A DNA stretch of 64,000 nucleotides, from the NCBI RefSeq assembly GCF_003479605.1, contig NZ_QUHR01000003.1, positions 283,455-347,454 on the forward strand. The letters run 5' to 3'. The position numbers and the translations under genes are program-made. The DNA comes from Roseburia sp. AF12-17LB (lineage in GTDB: Bacteria; Bacillota; Clostridia; Lachnospirales; Lachnospiraceae). Shown piece by piece: positions 55,451 through 64,000 of the stretch (position 1 is the stretch's first letter; each line of letters opens with the position of its first letter). The notes under the pieces were generated by a model that worked only from the letters and a program-made list of their open reading frames with translations, made no database searches and was not told the origin of the DNA.

Positions 55451-57769
55451 ATGGAGAACAACCAGAGACCAACCATTGCAATTATGTTAGGTGACACCCA
55501 GTCCAGCTACTCAGAAGACTTACTTCGAGGCTTCTATACCTGTGCCAGAGAAGAAGATATCAATATTATTTTTCTGATGGGACCTCAGATGCCACAATAT
55601 TGTAAAGATATTTTATCCTGCAGTTTTGACGGGGACTATAATTATCAGTTTGATACGATTTATGATTATGTGCATTTTACCAAACCAGATGCACTCATTA
55701 TTACCTATGGTTCTCTTTCTATTTTTAAAAGCAACCAGGTAAAGGCAGACTTTCTTTCCCATTATAAAGATATTCCATTTCTGATGTTAGAGGACACACC
55801 GGACGATCCTGACATTCCATACCTGATTGCGGACAACTACAACGGCATGCGGCAATGTATCGAGCATCTTGTGAATGTCCATGGCTATCGTAAGATTGCT
55901 TTTGTAGCAGGACCAGCTAACAACAAAGACTCCAATGAACGGCTGAAAGCCTACCGCGATGTTATGGCGGAACATCAGCTTCCGGTCACGAATGATATGG
56001 TCGTCTATGGCAACTACTCAGAGCTTGTCACCGAGCAGGTGGAATATATTCTAGACCACAACCCGGAATTAGAGGCAATTGCTTTTGCAAATGATAATAT
56101 GGCAAAGGCAGGATACCGCGTCTGTGCTGCAAGAGACCTTTTGGTGGGACACGATATTGCCATTACCGGCTTTGACGACATTGACCACGCCAAAACCATG
56201 GAACCACCACTGACCAGTGTTTCCCACAGCAGTTTCCAGTTCAGCTACCAGGCATTGCAGAATGCACTGATGCTCTGTCAGGGAAAGAAGCCACAATCCT
56301 GCCGGATGTCAGCCATTTTTCACCAGAGAAGCTCCTGCGGCTGCCAGCTGCACACCGGCTTTACCACACTGCGTCATATCAGCATGGAGCAGCTGCACGA
56401 TTTTATACACCAGCAGGTCGATGCTATGGCTGAGGAATTATTCTCTTCCATTTCATACGAAAAAGATCGTAATTACTATACCGAAGTTCTACATGCATAT
56501 TTTGAAAATATATATGAAGAAATCTTTATCCGGAAGGGAACTGACTTCTCCAACGAGCCTCTGATTCGTTATCTGAGAAAGCTTACTGCATATCCCCATA
56601 TTTCCGGGGAAATGCTCTTAGAGCAACTTACTTCATTACTCCGTACACTGATTAACTTCTCGGAGGAAGAACCGCTGCAGACACAGCTTTCCGGCATTTT
56701 ATCCTTTACCCAGCAATACGTTCATTCTGCGGATGTCTTCCGGCTGGAAAAAGAAATCATGGATTCTAACCGGAAAGCCTGGTTTGTACCTTCCTTTACA
56801 AGAGATTTGATTAACTCCGGTGCCAATTTCAAAGAAACGATTACACATATCATGGAGCGGCTGCATCTAATGAATGTCAAAAGTTCCTTCTTTTTCTTCT
56901 TTGACAAACCGGTCATTCATCAGGAAAATGAGCTTGCAGAGTATCCGGATGAAATCTATCTGGCAGCATATTACCATGATGAAAAATCAGTCTACCATGA
57001 ACCGGGCAAACGTCCAAAAGTAACGACTGCCAATGGATTTTCCAGTTTTCTTCCAAAGGAACACAGCCACTGCTATACATCATTTATCCTCTTTTCCGGA
57101 GATGAACAGTTCGGTCTGCTGCTTTGCGAAGTGGAACAGAAAGATATTTCCTTTATGCAGATTTGCAGCCTCCAGATTGGTGCACTCCTGCATTTTATCC
57201 AGTTAAATGCCAGCGAACGCCAGATTCAGAAAGAATTGCAGGATTCCATGAAAGTCATTCAGGAGCAGAACAGCATCTTAAGTTATATCTCTGAATATGA
57301 CGATTTAAGCCAGCTTTTGAACCGCCGTGGATTTATGGAACGGGCATCCCATGCAATTGAATCCAATTCCGGCAAAAAGGCTTATCTTCTCTTTGGTGAC
57401 TTAGACCACTTAAAAGAAATCAATGACTGTTTCTCACATCTTGCCGGTGATTTTGCATTGCGTACCGTATCTGAACGGCTCCGGAAATGCCTGCCGAAAG
57501 ATGCCATTACTGCAAGACTCGGTGGAGATGAATTTGTATCCTTTATCTTAACAGATATACCGGATTTCAAAGAACAGCTTTTAAAGAATCTGAAAACAGA
57601 GAGTGATGCTTTTAATGCCTTATGCGATAAACCTTTCTATGTAGAAATCTCTGTCGGCATCTACGACTTCTACTGTAATCCGCAGATGGACTTAACAGAC
57701 ATATTAAAGCATTCCGACGCAATCCTCTACGAGGAAAAGGTCAAACGGCGTGCAAGTATTAAAAAGTAG
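55451..57769 (+). CDS. LacI-type sensor fused to GGDEF diguanylate cyclase
   Basis: 772 residues. Residues 8-290 form a periplasmic-binding-like fold as in LacI regulators (PTIAIMLGDTQSSYSEDLLRGFY, YRKIAFVAGPANNKDSNERLKAY, AIAFANDNMAKAGYRV, IAITGFDDIDHAKTMEPPLTSVSH), but there is no N-terminal HTH, signal peptide or membrane helix. A helical linker region (300-600) leads to the GGDEF domain (about 610-770) with GGDEF at 691-695, so it should make c-di-GMP. The inhibitory RxxD site is degenerate (LPKD). Role inferred: cytosolic sugar- or metabolite-responsive c-di-GMP synthase. Single gene. Confidence 0.88.
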   Translation: MENNQRPTIAIMLGDTQSSYSEDLLRGFYTCAREEDINIIFLMGPQMPQYCKDILSCSFDGDYNYQFDTIYDYVHFTKPDALIITYGSLSIFKSNQVKADFLSHYKDIPFLMLEDTPDDPDIPYLIADNYNGMRQCIEHLVNVHGYRKIAFVAGPANNKDSNERLKAYRDVMAEHQLPVTNDMVVYGNYSELVTEQVEYILDHNPELEAIAFANDNMAKAGYRVCAARDLLVGHDIAITGFDDIDHAKTMEPPLTSVSHSSFQFSYQALQNALMLCQGKKPQSCRMSAIFHQRSSCGCQLHTGFTTLRHISMEQLHDFIHQQVDAMAEELFSSISYEKDRNYYTEVLHAYFENIYEEIFIRKGTDFSNEPLIRYLRKLTAYPHISGEMLLEQLTSLLRTLINFSEEEPLQTQLSGILSFTQQYVHSADVFRLEKEIMDSNRKAWFVPSFTRDLINSGANFKETITHIMERLHLMNVKSSFFFFFDKPVIHQENELAEYPDEIYLAAYYHDEKSVYHEPGKRPKVTTANGFSSFLPKEHSHCYTSFILFSGDEQFGLLLCEVEQKDISFMQICSLQIGALLHFIQLNASERQIQKELQDSMKVIQEQNSILSYISEYDDLSQLLNRRGFMERASHAIESNSGKKAYLLFGDLDHLKEINDCFSHLAGDFALRTVSERLRKCLPKDAITARLGGDEFVSFILTDIPDFKEQLLKNLKTESDAFNALCDKPFYVEISVGIYDFYCNPQMDLTDILKHSDAILYEEKVKRRASIKK

Positions 57770-57819
57770 GCTATGTTTTTCTATAAGCTGCAAGAAACAC
57801 ACGCTATGAAAATAGCGGA

Positions 57820-57851
57820 AAAAAAGCCGGATGGTCAACCCATCCGGCTTT
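57820..57851 (-). terminator. Terminator after the 45-residue membrane protein gene
   Basis: Arms AAAGCCGGATGG and CCATCCGGCTTT flank TCAAC, with a U-run on the minus strand. It lies just after the stop at 57866. Confidence 0.8.
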
Positions 57852-57865
57852 CTGAAACCGCTCTT

Positions 57866-58003
57866 TTATTCATCCATTCCCCATTTATCTTTCATGTACT
57901 CTTTTCCGAATCCAGAACCGATATTTTCATTGATTCTACGTCCGAAGCAGGCATAAAATCCAATCATTGCGGCGAATATCAGAATTCCAATAAATATAAC
58001 CAT
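57866..58003 (-). CDS. 45-residue single-pass membrane protein
   Basis: Starts MVIFIGILIFAAMIGFYACFGRR; GGAGG nine nt upstream chooses this ATG over longer in-frame codons. One N-terminal membrane helix (2-20), then a basic/acidic tail ending KEYMKDKWGMDE. It lies 70 nt after aroB on the same strand and has its own terminator. Function unknown; similar micro-proteins are common in Clostridia. Confidence 0.55.
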   Translation of the reverse strand: MVIFIGILIFAAMIGFYACFGRRINENIGSGFGKEYMKDKWGMDE

Positions 58004-58073
58004 AGTAAGCACCCTCCCTGCGTCACTTTGTTTTTCCAAGTATAACATAAGCCACCCGGAATGTCATCTTTTT

Positions 58074-59189
58074 CTATTTCATATTCATAATAATCTCTCT
58101 TGCGACAGCTTCCTCTACCGGTGTTGCAAATACACCCTCTTCAAATTCCACGATTCCGCCAATTCCTTTTTCTACTACGAAACGAAGTTTTCCATCCCGG
58201 ACTTTCTTGTCCGTATATAATTTCTTAACCAGCGCTTCTCTATCGATATATTCCGGAATCTCTACCGGCAGCTTCGCTTTCTCCAGCAGATTCTTCACTT
58301 CTGCCTTCTCTTCTTCTGTCATATAACCAAGTCTGTGGGCAAGTTCCGTCTGTGCAATCATTCCAATGGAAAGTGCTTCCCCATGAAGTAGTTTATAATC
58401 ACTGACTGTTTCTATGGCACGTCCTACGGTATGTCCAAGATTTAAGATTTCCCTTAAGCCCTGTTCTTTTTCATCCTTCATTACCACGGCATATTTTATC
58501 TGACAGTTCTTCTTTGCGATGTATTCACAGGCTTCTCTGTCTCCCGCGAAAATATCTTCCATATGTTTTTCCAGGAATTCAAACATTTCCTTATCTGCCA
58601 TGCAGGCATGCTTGATTGTCTCTGCCATACCACTGGAGAGCTGCCGCTGTGGCAATGTCTTCCATGCAGCAATATCAAGATATACCTTCTCCGGCTGATT
58701 AAACAGCCCAATCAGATTCGTTGCCAATGGCGTATCTACTGCTGTCTTTCCTCCGACCGATGCATCTGCCGCCGCCAGAAGTGTCGTAGCATAATTAATA
58801 AATGGCACGCCTCTGCCATAGGTTCCTGCCAGAAATCCAGACAAATCCGTCACTACACCGCCGCCCACGGCAATGATGCAGCAGTCTCTCCGAAAGCCAG
58901 CCTCAAGCATGGCATCTTCTACTTCTTCCTTTGTCTTTCTGGTCTTACTGGTTTCTCCTGCTGCAAAGACAAACTCCTTTGCCTGATAACCTGCTTCCTG
59001 CAGCAGTTCAGCAATGTGTTCTGCATAAAGTTCCTTTACAATGCTATCTGTAATTACCGCAAACTTCTTAATCTTCCCAACCAGTCCATTTTTTAAATCA
59101 TCAATTAATTTTTCCTGCAACTGGTAGCCAATCTCTATTTCATAGCTGTCATCTACTACTTTTTTTAATTCTACCTGAAATACGCTCAT
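58074..59189 (-). CDS. aroB: 3-dehydroquinate synthase
   Basis: 371 residues. It cyclises DAHP to 3-dehydroquinate in the shikimate pathway, using NAD+ and a divalent metal. Motifs: VGGGVVTDLSGFLAGTYGRGVPFINYATTLLAAADASVGGKTAVDT, SSGMAETIKHACM, NLGHTVGRAIE and LLHGEALSIGM with the metal-binding His and Glu residues. Other shikimate genes are not in the window. Complete and normal length. Confidence 0.96.
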   Translation of the reverse strand: MSVFQVELKKVVDDSYEIEIGYQLQEKLIDDLKNGLVGKIKKFAVITDSIVKELYAEHIAELLQEAGYQAKEFVFAAGETSKTRKTKEEVEDAMLEAGFRRDCCIIAVGGGVVTDLSGFLAGTYGRGVPFINYATTLLAAADASVGGKTAVDTPLATNLIGLFNQPEKVYLDIAAWKTLPQRQLSSGMAETIKHACMADKEMFEFLEKHMEDIFAGDREACEYIAKKNCQIKYAVVMKDEKEQGLREILNLGHTVGRAIETVSDYKLLHGEALSIGMIAQTELAHRLGYMTEEEKAEVKNLLEKAKLPVEIPEYIDREALVKKLYTDKKVRDGKLRFVVEKGIGGIVEFEEGVFATPVEEAVAREIIMNMK

Positions 59190-59251
59190 GTTTTCTCCGT
59201 TCTATCCTGTGTCTTGTAAATCTGCGTCTGTCTCAGATTTTTATTTCGTTT

Positions 59252-59280
59252 ATTATACTATTTTGCTCTTTTCTCTGCAA
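59252..59280 (-). promoter_or_regulatory. Promoter of aroB
   Basis: -35 TTGCAG (59275-59280), 17-nt spacer, -10 TATAAT (59252-59257), minus strand. It lies about 60 nt before the aroB start. Confidence 0.65.
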
Positions 59281-59330
59281 CCACCGAAACTCTAATCGAA
59301 AGAAATTCCCAGTTTGTGAAATATCCTATT

Positions 59331-60230
59331 TCATGTCAGATGTTCCTCTATGTATGTAATATATGGCTTCTTATTTACCTTATCCTGATTTGCCACATAC
59401 CAGTCATAAGCTTCTTTTAACCCATCCGCCAATGGCTTTGTTTCTTTCATAAGTGCAAGCTGTTTCCTGACATCCAGTGCATATTCATAATTATAAAAGC
59501 TGAAGTAATTGCGCTGTTCTTCCTCCGCTGGAACTTCCACAAACTCCGGCTGCTTTCCTGCCGCCTGATAGCACAGAGTTACCCAGTCACGAATGGATAT
59601 GCTTTCTTTATTTCCAACATTGAAAATATGCTGCTTTGGTTGTTTTTCCACCAGAATATCTATAAATCTACACAAATCCTCCACATGAAAAAATTGCAGC
59701 TTCATGCCGCCCTCCTGTGGCAGATAAAATTTCCGGTTTTCCAATGCACAGTCAAATACAAAGGCTTCCCGGTATACATTATTCATCGGTCCATATAAAT
59801 AAGGCGGTCTAAGGATATATGCCTTCGGATTTCTCTGCATCAGTGCTGTCTCAGCCGCTATTTTATTTGTTCCATATGCACCCCAGTGCACATTTTCTGC
59901 AAGCTGTATTTCTTCCGTAAATGGTGCCGGCGCATATTCCGGATATACGGCACTTGAACTTATAAGAACATAATCTTTGTAACTTTCCAATGCATTCAGC
60001 AAATCCTCCACATCTTCCCTGGTATATGCGGTATCAATTACCAGGTCAAAATGCAGTCCCTGCAGTGCATCACCGATTGCATGCCGGTCTGCCTGAATCA
60101 GTTTTACAGCCGCCGACTGCGGTCTGGTGTTTCGATTTAACACATAAACCTCATCACCTTTTGCCACATAATGCTCTGCAATAAACCGACTCACAAATAC
60201 AGTGCCACCAGTTACCAAGATTTTTCTCAT
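59331..60230 (-). CDS. NAD-dependent epimerase/dehydratase (SDR family)
   Basis: 299 residues. Rossmann fold at the N-terminus (KILVTGGTVFVSRFIAEHYVAKGDEVYVLNR), catalytic Ser region LISSSAVYP and the Tyr-Lys pair YGTNK. The C-terminal part, with FHVEDLCRFIDILVE and HIFNVGNKESISIRDWV, matches nucleotide-sugar epimerases. The dinucleotide motif reads GGTVFVSR rather than GGAGFIG, a divergent form. It lies 36 nt downstream of the GNAT gene. Substrate unknown. Confidence 0.88.
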   Translation of the reverse strand: MRKILVTGGTVFVSRFIAEHYVAKGDEVYVLNRNTRPQSAAVKLIQADRHAIGDALQGLHFDLVIDTAYTREDVEDLLNALESYKDYVLISSSAVYPEYAPAPFTEEIQLAENVHWGAYGTNKIAAETALMQRNPKAYILRPPYLYGPMNNVYREAFVFDCALENRKFYLPQEGGMKLQFFHVEDLCRFIDILVEKQPKQHIFNVGNKESISIRDWVTLCYQAAGKQPEFVEVPAEEEQRNYFSFYNYEYALDVRKQLALMKETKPLADGLKEAYDWYVANQDKVNKKPYITYIEEHLT

Positions 60231-60266
60231 ACTTCTCCTCCTTGTGCATGGGTTTTTATGAAATTT

Positions 60267-60731
60267 TTATTTTCCCCGCTCTAATGTTAAAACCATACAT
60301 TCTTTGGATTCGGTAAATCCGCAGGCATGATACAAGGCTCTGCCACTCTCCGTTGTATCCAGACTCAGTTCTGTCACACCACGCAATTTGGCTTCATTTA
60401 TCAGAAGTTCCATCATGTGGCGGGCAATTCCCTGTCCACGATAGTCCTTCTTCGTATATACATTCATAATATGTCCACGTTTTCCGGTAGGATGGACAAA
60501 TGTCGGCATGACCTCAATATAGCTGACCGATGCACAGCCAACTACTTTTCTTCCATCCATTGCCAGAATTGTCGTCTGATTGCCATCTTCAAAATACAAT
60601 CTGCTGCTGTCGACCAGATTATCCGGAAATATATCATCCTCTGACAAATCATTTACTTCCCGAAGCATCTCCAGCCGGGTACTCATCAGATTCTCCATAT
60701 CTCTTCGTGACGCATTCATATATGTTATCAT
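60267..60731 (-). CDS. GNAT-family N-acetyltransferase
   Basis: 154 residues from MITYMNASRRDMENLM; GGAGGA about six nt upstream picks this ATG among several. The acetyl-CoA-binding motif is MNVYTKKDYRGQGIARHMMELLINEAKLRG, with the R/Q-x-x-G-x-G/A pattern (RGQGIA), followed by LDTTESGRALYHACGF. Substrate unknown. Probably co-transcribed with the epimerase gene downstream. Confidence 0.88.
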   Translation of the reverse strand: MITYMNASRRDMENLMSTRLEMLREVNDLSEDDIFPDNLVDSSRLYFEDGNQTTILAMDGRKVVGCASVSYIEVMPTFVHPTGKRGHIMNVYTKKDYRGQGIARHMMELLINEAKLRGVTELSLDTTESGRALYHACGFTESKECMVLTLERGK

Positions 60732-60815
60732 AATCATTCCTCCAGGTCGCATTTTTTCTGTCTTCTTCGTACAGCAGTATCATATCACAGAACGGAGGAA
60801 ATAATACTTAATTTT

Positions 60816-61319
60816 TTATGATTCTTTGATTTCCATATAAAATGTCACATTCTTACAATCATATCCTACGAACTTCAGTCGATTTTTTCCCTCTTTCAAC
60901 TGAATAGAATAGGTAGTCAGTTCATTCACTTCAGAATCCGGCGTACATTCCACCACCGTTGACACATTTCCATCCTCATCAATCTGCACCAGCTTTGCTT
61001 TTCCTTCATCCAGCGTAAACACAAGCGTTATATCTACCCACGTCGCGCTGCTGCAATTCGCTTCCCAGAGTGTCTCCCTGCCATCAAATTTTCCAACGGT
61101 GTATGTCACATTATTTCCATAATTATTCAATACACTATTTGTTTTAGCATACCGGTCCCCACCCTCTGCTATCTGAATATCTGAATCGTACTGCTCTTTT
61201 GCAAATTTATTATTACAGCCAGTAAGCAATAGCCCCATAACTAAAATACATACTATGCCAAATCTTTTCATTTTCCCTGTAATCTTGTTTTTCATTCTAT
61301 TTTTAATCTTCCTTTTCAT
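60816..61319 (-). CDS. Lipoprotein, unknown function
   Basis: 167 residues. Very basic start (MKRKIKNRMKNKITGKMKR), hydrophobic stretch, and lipobox LLTGC (Cys 35). The mature domain is about 130 residues with repeated Thr/Val/Tyr strands (TYTVGKFDGRETLWEANC, TLVFTLDEGKAKLVQIDEDGN). AAGGAAG precedes the ATG. It lies 51 nt after the small membrane protein gene on the same strand. No family recognised. Confidence 0.75.
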   Translation of the reverse strand: MKRKIKNRMKNKITGKMKRFGIVCILVMGLLLTGCNNKFAKEQYDSDIQIAEGGDRYAKTNSVLNNYGNNVTYTVGKFDGRETLWEANCSSATWVDITLVFTLDEGKAKLVQIDEDGNVSTVVECTPDSEVNELTTYSIQLKEGKNRLKFVGYDCKNVTFYMEIKES

Positions 61320-61370
61320 TTACACTTCCTTTGCGTTCTCTCTTCTTTTCCGTTCACTCTTCCTCTTCAT

Positions 61371-61538
61371 TCACTCTTCTCTATCACCGATTGCATGAAC
61401 AACGCAGGCAAATCCCGCAACCATCGAAAATAAAATAGCTCCTCCCATTGAATTGTCCAAAAAATCCCCCATAAAGAAACCTACAATTCCCGCAAGTACC
61501 ATAATACAAACTGCATCCACTGCTTTAAATTTTCTCAT
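61371..61538 (-). CDS. 55-residue two-helix membrane protein
   Basis: ATG at 61538 with GGAGG eight nt upstream; stop at 61371-61373. Sequence MRKFKAVDAVCIMVLAGIVG shows a first membrane helix; a second (AILFSMVAGFACVVHAI) follows a GDFLDNSMGG loop. The tail is GDREE. It is probably co-transcribed with the lipoprotein gene downstream. Function unknown. Confidence 0.65.
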   Translation of the reverse strand: MRKFKAVDAVCIMVLAGIVGFFMGDFLDNSMGGAILFSMVAGFACVVHAIGDREE

Positions 61539-61905
61539 AAAAATACCTCCGTTTTTTGCGCTCTTCTTGTTTTTAACTTCTATTTGCCCACAACAATTTA
61601 CATATCATATTATACTTATTATTGTTTCGCATGTATATAGCTTATCTTTAGCTTTCTTTTATGAATTACTTTTTGACTTTCTTTTTTTAATGAAATAAAG
61701 ACGAAGGGATTCAAAAATGCTGTTAAAAATAGATGAACGCCAAAATATCAACTCCACGATGTTGTTTTGCCGAACACTTTTAAACGTTATTCCCATGTTT
61801 CTTTCCTCCATGTCATAATTTTTAATACAATAACTATTGAAACAAAAGCTGAGAAAAAGAAATGCTACAATTAAAAAATGCAGTCATTCCTTTTTCTCTA
61901 TACAT
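61539..61905. other. Intergenic stretch beside the mobile-element remnant
   Basis: 367 nt. I see no convincing gene. It holds the first copy of a 21-nt direct repeat (61700-61720), and AT-rich sequence with low-quality promoter-like matches near 61610-61640. Confidence 0.5.
61700..61720. repeat. Left copy of a 21-nt direct repeat flanking the mobile-element remnant
   Basis: GACGAAGGGATTCAAAAATGC matches GATGAAGGGGTTCAAAAATGC at 63818-63838 in 19 of 21 positions. Both copies are in the same orientation, 2118 nt apart, and enclose the chimeric gene and recombinase fragment. Possible attachment-site or duplication remnant. Confidence 0.5.
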
Positions 61906-63370
61906 TTATTCTGTTGTTTCAACCTCTTCTTGCGGTGTCACATCATATAGCCATACTCCTTTTTTCTCTTTCTTATTTAAATTCAATGTGTTTTTCGTTT
62001 TAGTTCGTGAATATCCTGTATATAGTTGTTCATCATCAGATTGTGACAACCATCCACAAGTCATCGGATAACCTTTGCTCAAAATCGGTTCATCATAGTA
62101 TATGAATCCACTCATTGTAATTTCTCCCCCAATACTTATATTTACCTCTTCATGCACCTCTATCTCATATTCATTAAGTTCTTCTTCTGTTACATTCGAC
62201 CAATCTTCGTAAAAAGTGTAAAATTTTACTTCTTTATTGATAGTCGTCCCGATTAATGAATTCAGCTCAGAATATATATCAGTATTCATAAATCCATATT
62301 TAGGAGAAACATTTGTTATCAATAACTCTATTTCTGATTCATACGAGTCCTTTTCCTCGTTAAAATTATCCTGATTAATAACACGATACAAACCAGACAC
62401 TGTAATATCGTTCATAAGTTTACTATACCGTTTTTCTTCTTCTCCATATTTTACTTCTGGTTCATCATAGAAAATCATAAATTCATCATCCGTAAATATA
62501 ATCTTGGAATCCTTTGAACTAGTATCATAATCCACTTCAAGATTGCCTAGTTTTACTGTTTCTGGTTGAAATCCACCATTTACAAGGTCATCCTTACTTG
62601 TCATTCTCCATTCACCTCTAAGAATATCCTGTGTAATAGTTGTTTCATCTGAAGTGCCTTTTTCAAATTCTTCAATTTGTTTCTCTAATTCTGACAATTC
62701 ACTTTGTCCTTTGTCGGTAAAATCTGTTTCTGTTGTTTCTGTTGTTTTAGACACTTCTTGCTCATCCGTTTCTTTTTGTTGTTGCCCACAAGAAGTCAAT
62801 ATATTTCCTTTTGTCTCTGATTCATCTGCATTCACTCCATCTAAAGCCTTTTGTGCTTCAGCGGGTTCATTTTCCTGCTCATTTGACATGACTTCATGGC
62901 TAAATTCGAAGTAAACCTGATTGCAGTGGTAATCTGTACCATCAGTTTCATTGATTTCAACAATAATCAGCTTCAAAAGCCTTCTAAGTAACTGCTTTAA
63001 TCTTATTTCCAGTTTGGAACACTTTAAATCTAGTAAAGAATAGGCTGCCTTAATTGCTATATTGGTTGTTGCATTTGTGTCCTTAAGTCCTGCTGTATTC
63101 ACCCCCATTCCAAACCGGTAAATATTTTTTTCATCCAATTCAAGTTTTGCCTGTCTCGTCTGATATGGCACATCCACGGTCTTGACATCAACACCGCCGT
63201 CATCATCCACACCAATTATTTTTTTGTCTTCAGGTTGGTCTGCAATTCTTCCAAATTATCACCCTGAAAACCTTTCACCACATGAATAGGAGTATCAAAA
63301 TCAATCAGGTTATTTGAAAGGCTGCTTACTATATTTGATATATCCCTAGAACGTAATGAATTGACCGTAA
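61906..63370 (-). pseudogene. Phage portal protein fragment fused to a lipoprotein-like sequence
   Basis: The frame open from 63210 encodes 434 residues. Residues 1-120 look like an SPP1-type phage portal fragment (VDVKTVDVPYQTRQAKLELDEKNIYRFGMGVNT). The upstream 150 nt continue it in another frame (LIDFDTPIHVVKGFQGDNLEELQTNLKTK), broken at a run of seven A (63219-63225 on the plus strand), where eight would restore the frame. From about residue 137 the sequence is ILTSCGQQQKETDE, a lipobox-like L-T-S-C, followed by an acidic Thr-rich linker and a domain of about 230 residues. A deletion apparently joined a portal gene to a lipoprotein gene just before its Cys. Probably not a working portal; expression of the C-terminal part is uncertain. 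Confidence 0.65.
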
Positions 63371-63382
63371 ACAAGGCTTTAG

Positions 63383-63816
63383 CCCTTTGATGGCAATAAT
63401 CCTTACTTTAAGGGTACAAAATCCGTAAATGGCAATCGTATAGTTCCCATACCACCATTTTTAATGAATTTATTTCAGAATACATAAAGGCCTTACCAGG
63501 AACCAATCTCTTCTATTCTGCCAATAATGAATATATGACTGCTTCTGCTTATAATAAGATGTGGTCTAATATTATTTCCAAAATGAATGTTGCTGCCAGT
63601 GGGTCAAATAAGATTAAAATAATAACCAGACTGACCGCGCATATCTTTCGGCATAATTACTGTGCAAACTTATGTTATCAGATGCCAAACATCAGTATTA
63701 AAAGAATTGCACAATTATTAGGTGATTCTGAGGAGATGGTTTTAGAGGTTTATAATCATGTTCTGGAACAGAAAGAAAACGTGCAGGAAGTAGTAAAAAA
63801 TTCAATTAATTTTTGA
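63383..63816 (+). pseudogene. Tyrosine recombinase (phage integrase) C-terminal fragment, frameshifted
   Basis: Residues DGNNPYFKGTKSVNGNRIVPIPPFL (63389 on) continue in another frame as EFISEYIKALPGTNLFYSANNEY. A run of five T (63458-63462) marks the likely one-base change. The catalytic part is present: HIFRHNYCANLCYQ with Arg-His, LLGDSEEMVLEVYNHV with the nucleophile Tyr. The N-terminal half is missing, so this is a decayed integrase. It is convergent with the portal fragment at its 5' end and lies beside tRNA-Lys. Confidence 0.8.
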
Positions 63817-63817
63817 A

Positions 63818-63838
63818 GATGAAGGGGTTCAAAAATGC
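63818..63838. repeat. Right copy of the 21-nt direct repeat
   Basis: Second copy (GATGAAGGGGTTCAAAAATGC), directly after the recombinase stop. See the copy at 61700. Confidence 0.5.
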
Positions 63839-63900
63839 CCTTGAAGATGGGGTGAAGATGAATATTTAGGCTTACTTAGCACTACTTCCGATTACTCACA

Positions 63901-63944
63901 AAAATGGCGGAAATACTGTATTTATCAGTATTTCCGCCATTTTT
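63901..63944 (-). terminator. Terminator after tRNA-Lys
   Basis: Perfect 18-nt inverted arms (63901-63918 and 63927-63944 approximately) around TATTTAT, with A/T flanks. It reads on the minus strand after the tRNA. Confidence 0.8.
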
Positions 63945-63950
63945 AACTAA

Positions 63951-64000
63951 TGAGACATCGGGGATTCGAACCCCGGACAACTTGATTAAAAGTCAAGTGC
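63951..64000 (-). tRNA. tRNA-Lys (anticodon UUU), 3' part, cut by the window edge
   Basis: The visible part gives the anticodon stem CTTGA/TCAAG with loop CTTTTAA (anticodon TTT), T-arm CGGGG TTCGAAT CCCCG and acceptor strand ATGTCTC with discriminator A. The 5' half is beyond 64000. Confidence 0.93.

Noticed and set aside
63219..63225. A7 run as programmed -1 frameshift site in the portal frame
   Set aside because: The fragment lacks its N-terminus and ends in an unrelated lipoprotein-like sequence, so decay is more likely than recoding.

Overview
The window is chromosomal DNA of a low-GC, Gram-positive anaerobe of the Clostridia, most likely Lachnospiraceae (inference). The basis is the clostridial S10-spc-alpha ribosomal cluster with a KOW protein between map and infA, an enlarged L17, a zinc-type S14, [FeFe]-hydrogenase maturases HydEFG, LacI-controlled maltodextrin uptake with CBM26-like starch modules, T-box and TPP riboswitch control, and a CIRCE operator. 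I cannot fix the genus from sequence alone.

Layout. (1) 1-2830, minus: a secreted protein running off the left edge, a 33-residue GTG-started peptide just upstream of it, and a 12-TM MFS-like protein ending in a LuxR-type HTH. A short repeated motif lies before the regulator gene and before the peptide. (2) 2836-19432, minus: 32 genes from rpsJ to rplQ, including secY, adk, map, infA and rpoA, with a strong promoter and structured leader at 19433-19689. (3) 19843-23281: putP, a coiled-coil hypothetical and a zinc-ribbon membrane protein with 42-bp tandem repeats. (4) 23340-25748, plus: a leucine T-box leader and an isopropylmalate synthase fused to an AraC-type DNA-binding domain. (5) 25848-33084, minus: LacI regulator, cytoplasmic neopullulanase-like GH13, MalG/MalF/MalE-like ABC importer without ATPase, and a membrane-anchored protein with three CBM26-like modules, apparently one operon from a promoter at 33032-33060. 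(6) 33298-37839, minus: TraX-like protein, small secreted protein, anti-sigma and ECF sigma pair, MFS transporter and YbaK-like deacylase. (7) 37863-41885, minus: TM1266-like regulator, hydE, hydG, hydF. (8) 42182-50305, minus: a 2707-residue secreted repeat protein. (9) 50513-54474: TPP riboswitch and thiT, an NSS-family transporter (minus), and a CIRCE-controlled pair of Hsp20 genes with a 41-residue gene between them. (10) 54518-61538: mgsA, tRNA-Pro, a LacI-type sensor joined to a GGDEF domain, aroB, an epimerase, a GNAT acetyltransferase, a lipoprotein and small membrane proteins. (11) 61700-64000: a decayed mobile-element zone beside tRNA-Lys, holding a phage-portal/lipoprotein chimera and a frameshifted tyrosine-recombinase tail.

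How parts work together. Region 5 reads as a starch-oligosaccharide system: surface capture by the CBM26-like protein, import by the ABC proteins, cytosolic hydrolysis by the GH13 enzyme and control by the LacI protein. Region 7 supplies H-cluster assembly for a hydrogenase encoded elsewhere. Region 4 is the most unusual single locus: a leucine-biosynthetic enzyme carrying its own DNA-binding domain, behind a leucine-specific T-box and two AT-rich palindromes.
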